A program made the position numbers and the translations under genes. A stretch of 16,475 nt of DNA. It comes from Flavobacteriales bacterium. Lineage in GTDB: Bacteria; Bacteroidota; Bacteroidia; Flavobacteriales; UA16. The notes below the pieces were generated by a model. The model ran no database searches, was not told the origin of the DNA, and saw only the letters and a list, made by a program, of their open reading frames with translations. This document shows, piece by piece, positions 9,595 through 16,475 of this stretch (positions are counted from its first letter, which is position 1; every line of letters begins with the position of its first letter). The stretch is taken from assembly GCA_030831885.1 (NCBI GenBank), contig JAURKF010000305.1, positions 1-16,475 of the forward strand, written 5' to 3'.

Positions 9595-12468
9595 ATGAAG
9601 TATCTCTATTCTATTTGCGGTGCAGTCTTCTTCGTGTTGATTTGTAACCATTCCTTAGCTCAAGCCCCATCCAATGATGAATGCTCAGGTGCAATTCCCC
9701 TTGGCATTGGTGAGACTATAACCGCCAACAATGTGAATACGGTCGTAAACGGACCTGAGCCCGGCTGCGGTGGTGCAGGAATCAAAGATGTTTGGTATTA
9801 CTTCATACATCCCGGTGGAAATGTTACCATTCAAACTGCGCTTGGAACGAATACAGATACCAGAATCGCGGTTTATGGTGCTTGTGGCTCGGCTGTTTTG
9901 GCCTGTAATGATGATTTTGGTGGATATATGTCACAACTCATCATCGGTTGCCCAATGGTAGAGGCGGGTGACACCTGTTACCTTCAAGCCGGTGGTTACA
10001 ATTCTATCGTAGGAACCTTCACAATTACGCTGAGCAGCTCACAAATTATGGGCTGCACCGACGCGACGGCCCTCAATTTCAATGCTTGCGCAACCTTTGA
10101 CGACGGTAACTGTGAAAATGCAACAGTACCGGCCAATGATTTATGTGAAAACGCATTCGAAATAGAGATTGACGGCGACAGTTTGTTTGCTAATAACACG
10201 TTAGCAACCAATACCACCGGAAATCCAACGTGTGGTAATAGTGGGACGAACCTGATGAAGGATTTGTGGTATTATTTCGTCGCCACCGGTGATGAGCTAG
10301 ACCTTTATACAGTGCTTGGAACACTTACTGACTCGCGCATTGCGGTGTATTCAGCCTGCGATGGAGGCCAATTGTATTGCGACGACGACGCGGGGCCAGG
10401 GTATGCATCCTATCTTCATTTTGGCTGCGGGGCATTGATACCGGGCAATACGTATTACATCCGAGTAGGCGGCTACGGTGCTTTGTCCGGAAATTTTTAC
10501 ATACGCCTAAGAACTACCAACTCGTGTGTGCTCGGTGAAAATTGTAATGTGCCTTTTTATGCCCAAATGGGAGAAAATCAGGCACCCCAATCCAATTCCT
10601 GGTATGCCTTTACACCGCCTCAGAACGGCCAGTATAGAATCACTACGTGCGGACTGAATACCTGTGATACGAAGTTGTGGCTATACGATTATTGCAATAT
10701 GCTCAATTTTGATGAAACGAATGAAGCAACATTTACTTACAACGACGACCTATGCGGAATTCAAGCGGAAATTACTCCTATGCTTGCCGGTGGTTACACC
10801 TACTACTTGCGCGTTGGTGACAATAGCGGTTCTTGTGGTGCGGACTCAATTCCTTTTTTAATTGAATATTTGGGCCCCGTTACCGGCTGCACGGATATCA
10901 GCGCATGCAACTACAACGCAGTTGCAGAAATTGATGGACCCTGCTATTACAATGATGACCCGGAATGCGATGGATTGGGTCCTGATCTTGAGATAGTGGG
11001 TAACACTATCTACACATCACTTTATAACACAACCATTGAAAACCCGGATGCATGTCTTGTGAATGAGGGCTGCCTGCAAGGTATGGGCACTCGCCAAATT
11101 CTGCGCTTCACTACTCATATAAAAAACATAGGAAATCAGGATTACTTTATTGGAGTTCCATCGGCTGCCAATAGTCAGTTCGAGTGGGATCAGTGCCACA
11201 ACCATTATCATTACGAGGGCTATGCCGAATATCTGCTATTCGACCAAGAAGGTAACCCCATGCCGCAAATAGGTTTTAAAAACGGATTTTGTGTGCTTGA
11301 TCTTGAATGCAGTGGAGGAGGAGTTGCGAAATTCGGTTGTGGCAATATGGGTATCACTGCGGGTTGCGGAGATATTTACAGCTCAGGATTGGCTTGCCAG
11401 TGGATTGACGTGACAGACGTTCCTGCAGGTGATTACTTCCTGGTTGTGCGCACCAATTGGGACCAAAGTCCCGACAACGCCGGGCACTATGAACAGCGTT
11501 ATGACAACAACGTTGCTCAGGTATGTATTCACTTCGACCGCGACAGTGTGGGCAATTTGATAAACTTCACCAAAGACATATCCATGTGCACGCCTGTTGT
11601 CGACTGTCTTGAAATTCCTTTTGGTGACAACCATCCCGACTGTGCTGGCAATTGCCCAGGAATTGAAAAGCGCGGTGATGTTGTATCAGATGCTTTGTTA
11701 ACAGAAGAAGATGTGCATCATTATGTTGATGCGACCATCGATGGCTCGGTGGAAGTTTCGTTTTGCACCGACCTGAATAGTGATGGATCTATTACCGTAA
11801 CAGATGCCGTTATGCTGGAAGCATGTATCCATGGACAGGAAGAACAGGGCCTAACGTCGGAAGAAATTGGCGATTGCCCATACGATAGCGAGATTACCAA
11901 TCTTCAACATTCCACCACAATTGGCATTGCGCAAACAAATACTGCTGAAGGGTATGTAGATATTTATGTGCTGAATCCGGATAAAGAATTGAAGGGTATT
12001 GAGTTTACGATTTCAGGATTTGTCATTTCCGACGTGCTACCGCTTGATGGTATTGCTGACTGGGATATTGATTTGGCATTTGGAGCCAATCATATCAGCG
12101 CAATTGGTCATGATCCAACCTTTCTGCCCAAATTCACAGCACCAACAGCCATTCTGCGGGCATACGTTGCGGAAATTACAGGCCCGGAAGCGTGTGTTGA
12201 TCAGGTGATTGATGCCGTCAATCTCGACAATCACAATACACTTGTATTTACAGGCGATTGTGCAGCTTTTATTCCGGTTGAACCACAGTCCTGTGCGTGC
12301 GATATGGACGGAGACTTGAATATTACCATCAACGATCTGCTTATCATCATGGGATCGTACGGTTGTTTGGAGGATTGCCCTGAAGCCGATTTAAATCAAG
12401 ATGGAATAATTGGGGTTGAAGACGTTCAGCAATTCATGAGCTGTTATGGCGCACCCTGTACTCCTTAA
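9595..12468 (+). CDS. Exported multidomain lysyl oxidase-like protein
   Basis: Secreted Cys-rich protein of 957 residues with a lysyl oxidase (LOX) catalytic domain. Order: signal peptide (~1-23); two similar PPC-like beta-sandwiches (~25-147 and ~179-306; both have 'ND.C', DxWYYF, TDxRIAVY.AC and YxxxxG); a third, more divergent one (~311-425); short Cys modules at 153-173 and 431-452 (GCTDISACNYN); LOX domain ~463-647; a dockerin-like pair of Ca loops (~693-748, the second being DLNSDGSITVTD); an Ig/cohesin-like sandwich (~767-885); and a terminal EF-hand pair (~903-949). In LOX, residues 534-539 (CHNHYH) give the HxHxH copper site, GFK gives Lys562 and DIY gives Tyr595, the equivalents of human Lys320 and Tyr355 that form the LTQ cofactor. 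Family activity is oxidation of peptidyl lysine to allysine, with H2O2 as by-product; the substrate here is unknown. The protein ends flush against the next, convergent gene. Confidence 0.88.
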   Translation: MKYLYSICGAVFFVLICNHSLAQAPSNDECSGAIPLGIGETITANNVNTVVNGPEPGCGGAGIKDVWYYFIHPGGNVTIQTALGTNTDTRIAVYGACGSAVLACNDDFGGYMSQLIIGCPMVEAGDTCYLQAGGYNSIVGTFTITLSSSQIMGCTDATALNFNACATFDDGNCENATVPANDLCENAFEIEIDGDSLFANNTLATNTTGNPTCGNSGTNLMKDLWYYFVATGDELDLYTVLGTLTDSRIAVYSACDGGQLYCDDDAGPGYASYLHFGCGALIPGNTYYIRVGGYGALSGNFYIRLRTTNSCVLGENCNVPFYAQMGENQAPQSNSWYAFTPPQNGQYRITTCGLNTCDTKLWLYDYCNMLNFDETNEATFTYNDDLCGIQAEITPMLAGGYTYYLRVGDNSGSCGADSIPFLIEYLGPVTGCTDISACNYNAVAEIDGPCYYNDDPECDGLGPDLEIVGNTIYTSLYNTTIENPDACLVNEGCLQGMGTRQILRFTTHIKNIGNQDYFIGVPSAANSQFEWDQCHNHYHYEGYAEYLLFDQEGNPMPQIGFKNGFCVLDLECSGGGVAKFGCGNMGITAGCGDIYSSGLACQWIDVTDVPAGDYFLVVRTNWDQSPDNAGHYEQRYDNNVAQVCIHFDRDSVGNLINFTKDISMCTPVVDCLEIPFGDNHPDCAGNCPGIEKRGDVVSDALLTEEDVHHYVDATIDGSVEVSFCTDLNSDGSITVTDAVMLEACIHGQEEQGLTSEEIGDCPYDSEITNLQHSTTIGIAQTNTAEGYVDIYVLNPDKELKGIEFTISGFVISDVLPLDGIADWDIDLAFGANHISAIGHDPTFLPKFTAPTAILRAYVAEITGPEACVDQVIDAVNLDNHNTLVFTGDCAAFIPVEPQSCACDMDGDLNITINDLLIIMGSYGCLEDCPEADLNQDGIIGVEDVQQFMSCYGAPCTP
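10981..11535 (+). other. Lysyl oxidase catalytic domain within the 957-residue protein
   Basis: Region encoding residues ~463-647. Blocks that match animal LOX in order: TRQILRFTTHIKNIGNQDYF (cf. the LLRFPQRVKNQGTSDF block), WDQCHNHYHY (cf. WHSCHQHYHS), GFKNGFCVLDLEC (cf. GHKASFCLEDTSC), AGCGDIY and CQWIDVTDVPAGDYFLVV (cf. CQWIDITDVKPGNYILKV), then YDNNVAQVCI (cf. YTNNVVRCDI). The Lys562-Tyr595 interval is 33 residues versus 35 in human LOX. The domain Cys residues also line up, which suggests the same disulfide scaffold. Confidence 0.9.
12301..12441 (+). repeat. C-terminal Cys-bracketed EF-hand module, copy 2
   Basis: Codes for residues 903-949 of the lysyl oxidase protein: loop one DMDGDLNITINDLL, hinge SYGCLEDC, loop two DLNQDGIIGVEDVQQFMS. 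The shared signature with copy 1 is GC[LI]xDC, then D[LI]NxDGI[IV]xVED[LV]xQF[IM]S. Confidence 0.7.
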
Positions 12469-12948
12469 TTAGAAGCGGTAACGAGCACTTATTGCACCAG
12501 CATCCCACTCGATGTAGTGGCTGCCTTTCAGGTTGATGGCAGGCTTCCAGTCCACGCTGAATGAAATGGGCATTGAACGGAAATAGTAGGCCACTCCAAC
12601 GATAGCATCCAACCCTAGTGCATACGCGTTTTTACGCAACACATTATCCATCAGGACACTATTTTGGTTGAACACCCAAGCATGAGCACCCGCACCATAG
12701 AAATACCTAAGACCGCTCACATTAGAGATTTTTTCGTGTGCCTCAGCAAGGATAGTAAGGTTCACTGCTCCCAATCGCTGGTATGCGATTGCTTCTAAAG
12801 CGGCACGATTACTAGTGAAATGCTGAAAAGTAACCCCGGCTCCTAGACCCATGCGAAGGCCAACTGCGTTATCTAACATTCCTCTCTGAGCGTTGAGCGC
12901 AGACATTGCGGTCAACATTAGTGCGATTATGAATAGGGTTTTTTTCAT
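12469..12948 (-). CDS. Small outer-membrane beta-barrel-like protein
   Basis: Exported protein of 159 residues, function unknown. The signal peptide MKKTLFIIALMLTAMSALNAQ is clear, with cleavage likely after NAQ (~21). The remainder alternates polar and hydrophobic residues with Gly/aromatic-rich strands (GLRMGLGAGVTFQHF, LRYFYGAGAHAWVF, DAIVGVAYYFR, ISFSVDWKPAINL). It ends in ISARYRF, a terminal aromatic typical of barrel insertion signals. The size fits a small 8-strand barrel. The stop codon directly abuts that of the convergent lysyl oxidase gene, with no bases between. Upstream of the ATG I see no strong -7 box. Confidence 0.75.
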   Translation of the reverse strand: MKKTLFIIALMLTAMSALNAQRGMLDNAVGLRMGLGAGVTFQHFTSNRAALEAIAYQRLGAVNLTILAEAHEKISNVSGLRYFYGAGAHAWVFNQNSVLMDNVLRKNAYALGLDAIVGVAYYFRSMPISFSVDWKPAINLKGSHYIEWDAGAISARYRF

Positions 12949-13085
12949 GGCTCGTTAAGATGTGATTTAAACTTCTTACCCTGTTACGGCAGCCAACCCA
13001 TATGAGTTTCATTTTTTCTGAAATTTTTTTAGGATATCACCTCAAGTGCCTATAAAACCTGAAAAGTGGGGAGAAATTTTTTCTC

Positions 13086-13104
13086 TCACACACAAGGTGT
13101 GTGA
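13086..13104. repeat. Perfect 8-bp inverted repeat in an intergenic gap
   Basis: TCACACAC (13086-13093), loop AAG, GTGTGTGA (13097-13104). It lies in the 205-bp gap between the lipoprotein gene stop (13154) and the start of the barrel-like gene (12948), both on the minus strand. A second short palindrome, GAGAAATTTTTTCTC, sits just to its left (about 13070-13084). Neither strand has a T tract immediately after the stem, so it is a poor intrinsic terminator; it could be an operator or a transcript-end structure. Confidence 0.5.
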
Positions 13105-13153
13105 TGTAATGAAATATTAGCGCAATTAGTTGTGCGGCTCTCCGGCTGAAAAT

Positions 13154-13648
13154 CTATTTAAACTCTAGGTTATACTTCTTGCCAAATTCTTCTTGCGCCT
13201 TGTAGAATCGATCTTGCGCGTCTTTGGAATGAGTGAAAATTCTATCCTGAATAGCCAGGTTGGAATCGACAATAGCCAAATCCACGCTCTCAGAGGGTAG
13301 AAGTTTTATTTCGACAAGCTTCTTGTACTCGAGATCTACCAAAGCCTCATATGACCTAAAAAGCTCCTTGGCCGAAAGTTGTAATGACGGATCGGTTTGG
13401 AAAGGGCCAATACTATCCAACGCCAAAATACTTTTCTTCACACGAGCCTGCAAATTCGCATAATTCATATCGACCCATTCCTTGGTTGCGTTTGTATCGC
13501 TGAATGTAGAATCCATAATGACGAGTGCATCGACAATCGATTTTTGTTCCCCGACAATTCGGTCGTTGTAGTCGGCAGCGTGCTCAGCACGGGACATACA
13601 GGCCTGCAAGAGAAAAACTGCTACAACTGATAAAAGCACTTGCTTCAT
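13154..13648 (-). CDS. Predicted helical lipoprotein of unknown function
   Basis: A 164-residue protein starting MKQVLLSVVAVFLLQACMS. LLQAC is a lipobox, so Cys17 should be lipidated and the protein anchored to a membrane facing the periplasm or surface. The mature part is charged and apparently almost all alpha-helical (for example KELFRSYEALVDLEYKKLVEI and KDAQDRFYKAQEEFGKKY). The N-terminal part of the mature chain reads ADYNDRIVGEQKSIVDAL. I do not recognise a named family with certainty; similar small helical lipoproteins are common in Bacteroidota. I start at ATG 13648 rather than the TTG at 13675, because the signal peptide then begins at residue 1. A TAGTTTTG box ends 5 nt upstream of this ATG. 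Divergent from truB. Confidence 0.7.
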   Translation of the reverse strand: MKQVLLSVVAVFLLQACMSRAEHAADYNDRIVGEQKSIVDALVIMDSTFSDTNATKEWVDMNYANLQARVKKSILALDSIGPFQTDPSLQLSAKELFRSYEALVDLEYKKLVEIKLLPSESVDLAIVDSNLAIQDRIFTHSKDAQDRFYKAQEEFGKKYNLEFK

Positions 13649-13653
13649 TGCTT

Positions 13654-13661
13654 CAAAACTA
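13654..13661 (-). promoter_or_regulatory. Candidate -7 box for the lipoprotein gene
   Basis: Minus-strand TAGTTTTG, an exact match to TAnnTTTG, only 5 nt upstream of the ATG at 13648. If used, the transcript would be leaderless or nearly so. The match is short and may be chance. Confidence 0.3.
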
Positions 13662-13701
13662 AACGATATTTTCAAATACCCGACTATCTAGTTGGCGGCT
13701 C

Positions 13702-13709
13702 TACTTTTG
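13702..13709 (+). promoter_or_regulatory. Candidate -7 box for truB
   Basis: TACTTTTG, an exact match to TAnnTTTG, 6 nt before the truB ATG at 13716. It implies a near-leaderless message if functional. No clear -33 TTG at the usual distance (TTG at 13692-13694 is too close). Confidence 0.4.
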
Positions 13710-13715
13710 CTGTCC

Positions 13716-14459
13716 ATGAAGAAACCTAACTCGTTCGAAAGTATTGAAGAATTCGCGTCGGGAAGCCTGTTGCTGATCGATAAGCCTTTGGGTTGGACAA
13801 GCTTTGATGTTCTCAACAAAATCAAGGGTTTCGTAAGGCATAACCTTAAAATTCCGGCCAATGAACATGGACACGCCCAGCGATTCAAAATAGGCCATGC
13901 CGGAACTCTCGATCCGCTTGCTACCGGCCTGCTCGTTATCTGTACCGGAAAAATGACACGCGACATTGATCAGTTGCAAGCCGGAACAAAGGAGTACACG
14001 GGGCAAATTCGTTTTGGGCAAACAACACCCAGTTTTGATTTGGAAACTAGTCCGGAAGGAAGTTTTGCTATTGAGCATCTTTCAAGAGATTTTCTGGAGA
14101 TGACAGCATTGGGGCTTACCGGGGAGCAAATGCAGATACCGCCTGTTTACAGTGCGAAACAAGTTGATGGAATGCGTGCCTATAAAGCTGCCCGTCGGGG
14201 CGAGAAACTGGATATTCCGGCGGTTCGTATCGTGGTCGATGAATTTGACATTCTCGCTTACGATTTCGGAATAGCCGAATTTCGAATTGTCTGTAGCAAA
14301 GGCACATACATACGAAGCCTTGCCAATGAATTGGGTGTAAGAGCCGGCAGCGGATCCCATTTGGCGGCTCTGCGCAGAACTCAGAGTATTCCGTTCCATG
14401 TGAATGATGCCTGGACCGTAGAATCGCTGTTAGAAAAGCTTGCAAACCTGCGTTATTAA
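13716..14459 (+). CDS. truB: tRNA pseudouridine(55) synthase
   Basis: Isomerises uridine 55 in the T loop of tRNAs to pseudouridine; cytosolic, no cofactor. The 247 residues hold the family motifs: LLLIDKPLGWTSFDVLNKIK (motif I), KIGHAGTLDPLATGLLVICTG with catalytic Asp66, PPVYSAKQVDGMRAYKAAR, and SKGTYIRSLANELG near the C terminus. Length fits the short bacterial form without a PUA-type C-terminal domain. ATG 13716 is preferred over the TTG at 13692, which would add eight unconserved residues and include the promoter-like box. It is followed after 109 bp by queA, another tRNA-modification gene on the same strand. Confidence 0.97.
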   Translation: MKKPNSFESIEEFASGSLLLIDKPLGWTSFDVLNKIKGFVRHNLKIPANEHGHAQRFKIGHAGTLDPLATGLLVICTGKMTRDIDQLQAGTKEYTGQIRFGQTTPSFDLETSPEGSFAIEHLSRDFLEMTALGLTGEQMQIPPVYSAKQVDGMRAYKAARRGEKLDIPAVRIVVDEFDILAYDFGIAEFRIVCSKGTYIRSLANELGVRAGSGSHLAALRRTQSIPFHVNDAWTVESLLEKLANLRY

Positions 14460-14522
14460 CAAATATAAATCTGTATATCAGCTAGTTGCAAAATTTCCCT
14501 TTACATAGCCTTTTCAAAATCG

Positions 14523-14530
14523 TACATTCG
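14523..14530 (+). promoter_or_regulatory. Possible -7 box for queA
   Basis: TACATTCG (TAnnTTYG pattern) 38 nt before the queA ATG at 14569, in the 109-bp gap after truB. It suggests queA may have its own promoter; no clear -33 element. Confidence 0.3.
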
Positions 14531-14568
14531 TCGGCCACTTTAAAAAATCTACAGCATTGATTTCCATG

Positions 14569-15621
14569 ATGAAATTGGGGCAGTTTCGTTACAAACTGCC
14601 TGAGGAGCTAATCGCTCAGCATCCGGCCAAGCACCGCGACGAAAGTCGGCTGATGGTTGTTCACAAGCGTTCCGGAAAAATCGAACACAAAATGTTCAAG
14701 GACATTCTCGACTATTTCGAAGAGGGCGATGTGATGGTGAACAACAACACGCGTGTTTTTCCAGCTCGAATGCAGGGTAATAAGGAGAAAACCGGCAGCA
14801 TGATTGAGGTTTTTATGCTCCGTGAGCTAAATGCTCAAAGTCTTTTGTGGGATACGGTTGTAGATCCGGCTCGTAAAATTCGTATCGGAAATAAACTTTA
14901 CTTCGGAGAAAATGACGAACTTGTTGCTGAAGTAATCGACAATACAACCTCGCGCGGTCGCACATTGCGCTTTTTGTTTGATGGTACGCACGAGGAGTTT
15001 AAAGCGTTGGTTTACAAGCTAGGTGAAACACCGATTCCTAAGTATATCAATCGCCCCGTTCAACAGGAGGACGAAGAGTGGTTTCAAACCATTTTTGCCA
15101 AGCACGAAGGTGCAGTTGCTGCTCCTACAGCCGGATTACACTTCAGCCGTGAATTGCTGAAGCGTGCGGAAATCAAAGGGGTACACATGCCGGAAATTAC
15201 CATGCATATCGGATTGGGAACATTTCGCCAAGTTGAAGTGGAGGATTTGACCAAACACAAAATGGAAAGTGAGCAATGCATTATTCCTGAAGATACTGCT
15301 CGTATTGTAAACTCAGCCTTGCAAACCGGTCATCGTGTATGTGCTGTTGGAAACACCGTATTGCGCGCATTCGAAAGCAGTGTAAGCACCGATCGTTTGC
15401 TGAAGCCATATGACGGCTGGGTGAGCAAATTCATTTATCCCCCATACGAATTCAATATTGCAGATAGTCTTATCACGAATTTCCATCAACCCGAAAGCGC
15501 GCTGCTGATGTGCGTGACCGCTTATGGTGGCTATGATTTGATTATGCATGCCTACAACGAAGCGATTAAGAACAAATATCGTTTTTGGGCGTATGGCGAT
15601 GCTATGTTGATTCTAACCTAA
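14569..15621 (+). CDS. queA: S-adenosylmethionine:tRNA ribosyltransferase-isomerase
   Basis: Transfers and isomerises the ribosyl part of SAM onto preQ1 in tRNA, making epoxyqueuosine, the penultimate step in queuosine synthesis. The 350 residues match the whole family: [20 protein letters not shown] at the start, [64 protein letters not shown], and [22 protein letters not shown] near the end. Start ATG 14569 gives the usual MKL opening; ATG 14566 or TTG 14557 would add only one or four residues. The preQ1-supplying and QueG/QueH steps are not encoded in this window. Confidence 0.97.
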   Translation: MKLGQFRYKLPEELIAQHPAKHRDESRLMVVHKRSGKIEHKMFKDILDYFEEGDVMVNNNTRVFPARMQGNKEKTGSMIEVFMLRELNAQSLLWDTVVDPARKIRIGNKLYFGENDELVAEVIDNTTSRGRTLRFLFDGTHEEFKALVYKLGETPIPKYINRPVQQEDEEWFQTIFAKHEGAVAAPTAGLHFSRELLKRAEIKGVHMPEITMHIGLGTFRQVEVEDLTKHKMESEQCIIPEDTARIVNSALQTGHRVCAVGNTVLRAFESSVSTDRLLKPYDGWVSKFIYPPYEFNIADSLITNFHQPESALLMCVTAYGGYDLIMHAYNEAIKNKYRFWAYGDAMLILT

Positions 15622-15636
15622 CATTCGATTAGGCTC

Positions 15637-16023
15637 ATGCGAGGCCTGAGAATTTTCCTGATGTTTATTGCAGTTGCGTTGTTTGCGACCAAGGCAAGAA
15701 GTCAATCCTTTTCGGAATCGACATTAGCCCAATTAGTGATGTCACAAAACGATGATGGCTTCTGGGAGTTCAGGGCCGCATTGCAGAAAACGGAAAATCC
15801 TAGATTAGTAGCTATTGCACTTGATATAACGCTGGGCTTATTCGGTATGCACAGGCTTTACCTGGGAACAGATATTAAAGTGCCAATAGGATATACTTTG
15901 ACTTTTGGCGGGGGCGCCATATTATGGATTGTAGATTTAGCTCTGCTGGTGGCTTCTCCAAGCATTGAATCGTTTAAAAACAATCCGCATTTTTTCATGT
16001 GGATTCCACCTGCCAACAAATAG
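15637..16023 (+). CDS. TM2-domain membrane protein
   Basis: Small integral membrane protein of 128 residues, cellular role unknown. An N-terminal hydrophobic stretch (LRIFLMFIAVALFATKA) ending near ARSQ looks like a signal peptide or first membrane segment. Residues ~56-108 match the TM2 domain: hydrophobic helix with LGLFGMHRLYLGT (66-78), a short turn, then a second helix GGGAILWIVDLALLV with the conserved Asp100. The C-terminal tail is soluble (PHFFMWIPPANK). It starts 15 bp after queA and is probably co-transcribed with it. The next gene converges from the other strand 6 bp past its stop. Confidence 0.85.
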   Translation: MRGLRIFLMFIAVALFATKARSQSFSESTLAQLVMSQNDDGFWEFRAALQKTENPRLVAIALDITLGLFGMHRLYLGTDIKVPIGYTLTFGGGAILWIVDLALLVASPSIESFKNNPHFFMWIPPANK

Positions 16024-16029
16024 AAATAA

Positions 16030-16475
16030 TTATCCGACACGCTTAATGCTGCATCCAACCGGTTTGGTTTCTTCAGGCTTGATTTTCTTGCCTGATGAGA
16101 GATTTTGCATTGCGTTTTTCAAATAAGGCTCTTTCACTTTTTTGCTGTCGTCAACATTATCATCGATAGCACCCTTATATACCAGTTTCATATTGCCATC
16201 AAAAAGGTAAACATGAGGAGTGGTGCGCGCAAAGAACGCGTTCGCAACCTTAGAGTTCACATCCAGCAGGTAGCGGCATTTTGCAAAACCATGTTCATCA
16301 GCACGTGTTTTCATGCTTTTAAGATCATCGCCTTTATCGCGTTTAGCCTCATTGCTATTGATAAGAGCCATGCCGATATTACTGCTTTCCGCTAGCGCAC
16401 GAAGTTCATCATAACGCCCTTCCCAACCTTCGCTGCCTTCGCTGCCCACCACGAATGGACAACCATTGCACGAAA
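16030..16475 (-). CDS. Thioredoxin-fold redoxin (AhpC/TSA-like), 5' truncated
   Basis: C-terminal ~149 codons of a thioredoxin-fold protein; the reading frame stays open to the window edge. Upstream of the GTG at 16452 it reads SCNGCPF, so the CxxC redox pair (CNGC) is in the window and that GTG is internal. Further signs of the fold are IGMALINSNEAKRD, then CRYLLDVNSKVANAFFARTTPHVYLFD with the cis-Pro (TPHV), and LVYKGAIDDN. The tail PVGCSIKR carries a further Cys common in this Bacteroidota redoxin group. Probably a thiol oxidoreductase or peroxiredoxin-like protein; whether it is exported depends on the missing N terminus. A 9-bp tandem duplication encodes part of a Ser-Glu-Gly repeat just after the CxxC. 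Confidence 0.88.
   Translation of the reverse strand, partial: SCNGCPFVVGSEGSEGWEGRYDELRALAESSNIGMALINSNEAKRDKGDDLKSMKTRADEHGFAKCRYLLDVNSKVANAFFARTTPHVYLFDGNMKLVYKGAIDDNVDDSKKVKEPYLKNAMQNLSSGKKIKPEETKPVGCSIKRVG

Noticed and set aside
13649..13675. Upstream TTG start for the lipoprotein
   Set aside because: It would put nine residues ahead of a standard lipoprotein signal peptide and move the lipobox too far from the N terminus.
13692..13715. Upstream TTG start for truB
   Set aside because: It adds eight residues (Ala/Leu-rich) not seen in TruB and would place the start upstream of the TACTTTTG promoter-like box; ATG 13716 is better.
14116..14445. 109-codon and 105-codon open frames antisense to truB
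   Set aside because: Both lie wholly inside the conserved truB reading frame and encode nothing recognisable.
15617..15633. CCTAA/TTAGG hairpin between queA and the TM2 gene
   Set aside because: Only 5 bp with a 7-nt loop and no T tract; too weak to call a terminator.

Overview
The window is a 16.5 kb piece of a Bacteroidota chromosome, most likely Flavobacteriales (Crocinitomicaceae/Cryomorphaceae-like). This rests on four observations: atpD-atpC stand apart from the rest of the ATP synthase genes; no clear Shine-Dalgarno sequences are seen; TAnnTTYG boxes of the Bacteroidota -7 type precede several genes; and exported proteins carry the GCTDxxACNY-type Cys module common in that group. I see no rRNA, tRNA, CRISPR array, insertion sequence or phage gene, and no gene-free stretch over 300 bases. 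Both end genes are cut by the window edge.

Layout. 1-3399 (+): truncated gmd (GDP-mannose 4,6-dehydratase), a PlsC-type acyltransferase with a C-terminal membrane region, and a tandem VOC-domain protein overlapping it by 8 bp. 3473-3502: hairpin terminator between convergent units. 3529-5291 (-): atpC and atpD. 5525-7207 (+): exported propeller-like repeat protein. 7255-9406 (-): overlapping histidine kinase and response regulator genes, RprX/RprY-like. 9595-12468 (+): large Cys-rich exported protein with a lysyl oxidase domain. 12469-13648 (-): small outer-membrane barrel-like protein and a helical lipoprotein. 13716-15621 (+): truB and queA, both tRNA modification. 15637-16023 (+): TM2-domain protein. 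16030-16475 (-): thioredoxin-like redoxin, 5' end beyond the window.

Most of the window is housekeeping: ATP synthesis, tRNA modification, lipid and nucleotide-sugar metabolism. The distinctive part is 5.5-12.5 kb, where two exported proteins flank a two-component system. Both end in the same Cys-bracketed EF-hand pair, alignable without gaps over about 49 residues, and both carry the GC[IT]D Cys module. This suggests a shared surface or extracellular destination. The larger one holds what looks like a complete lysyl oxidase catalytic domain: the Cu-binding HxHxH and the Lys/Tyr pair that forms the LTQ cofactor in animal enzymes are all present. It sits between PPC-like beta-sandwich repeats and dockerin/cohesin-like modules. 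That enzyme is the strongest candidate here for something little described. All assignments come from reading motifs by eye; no database search was run.
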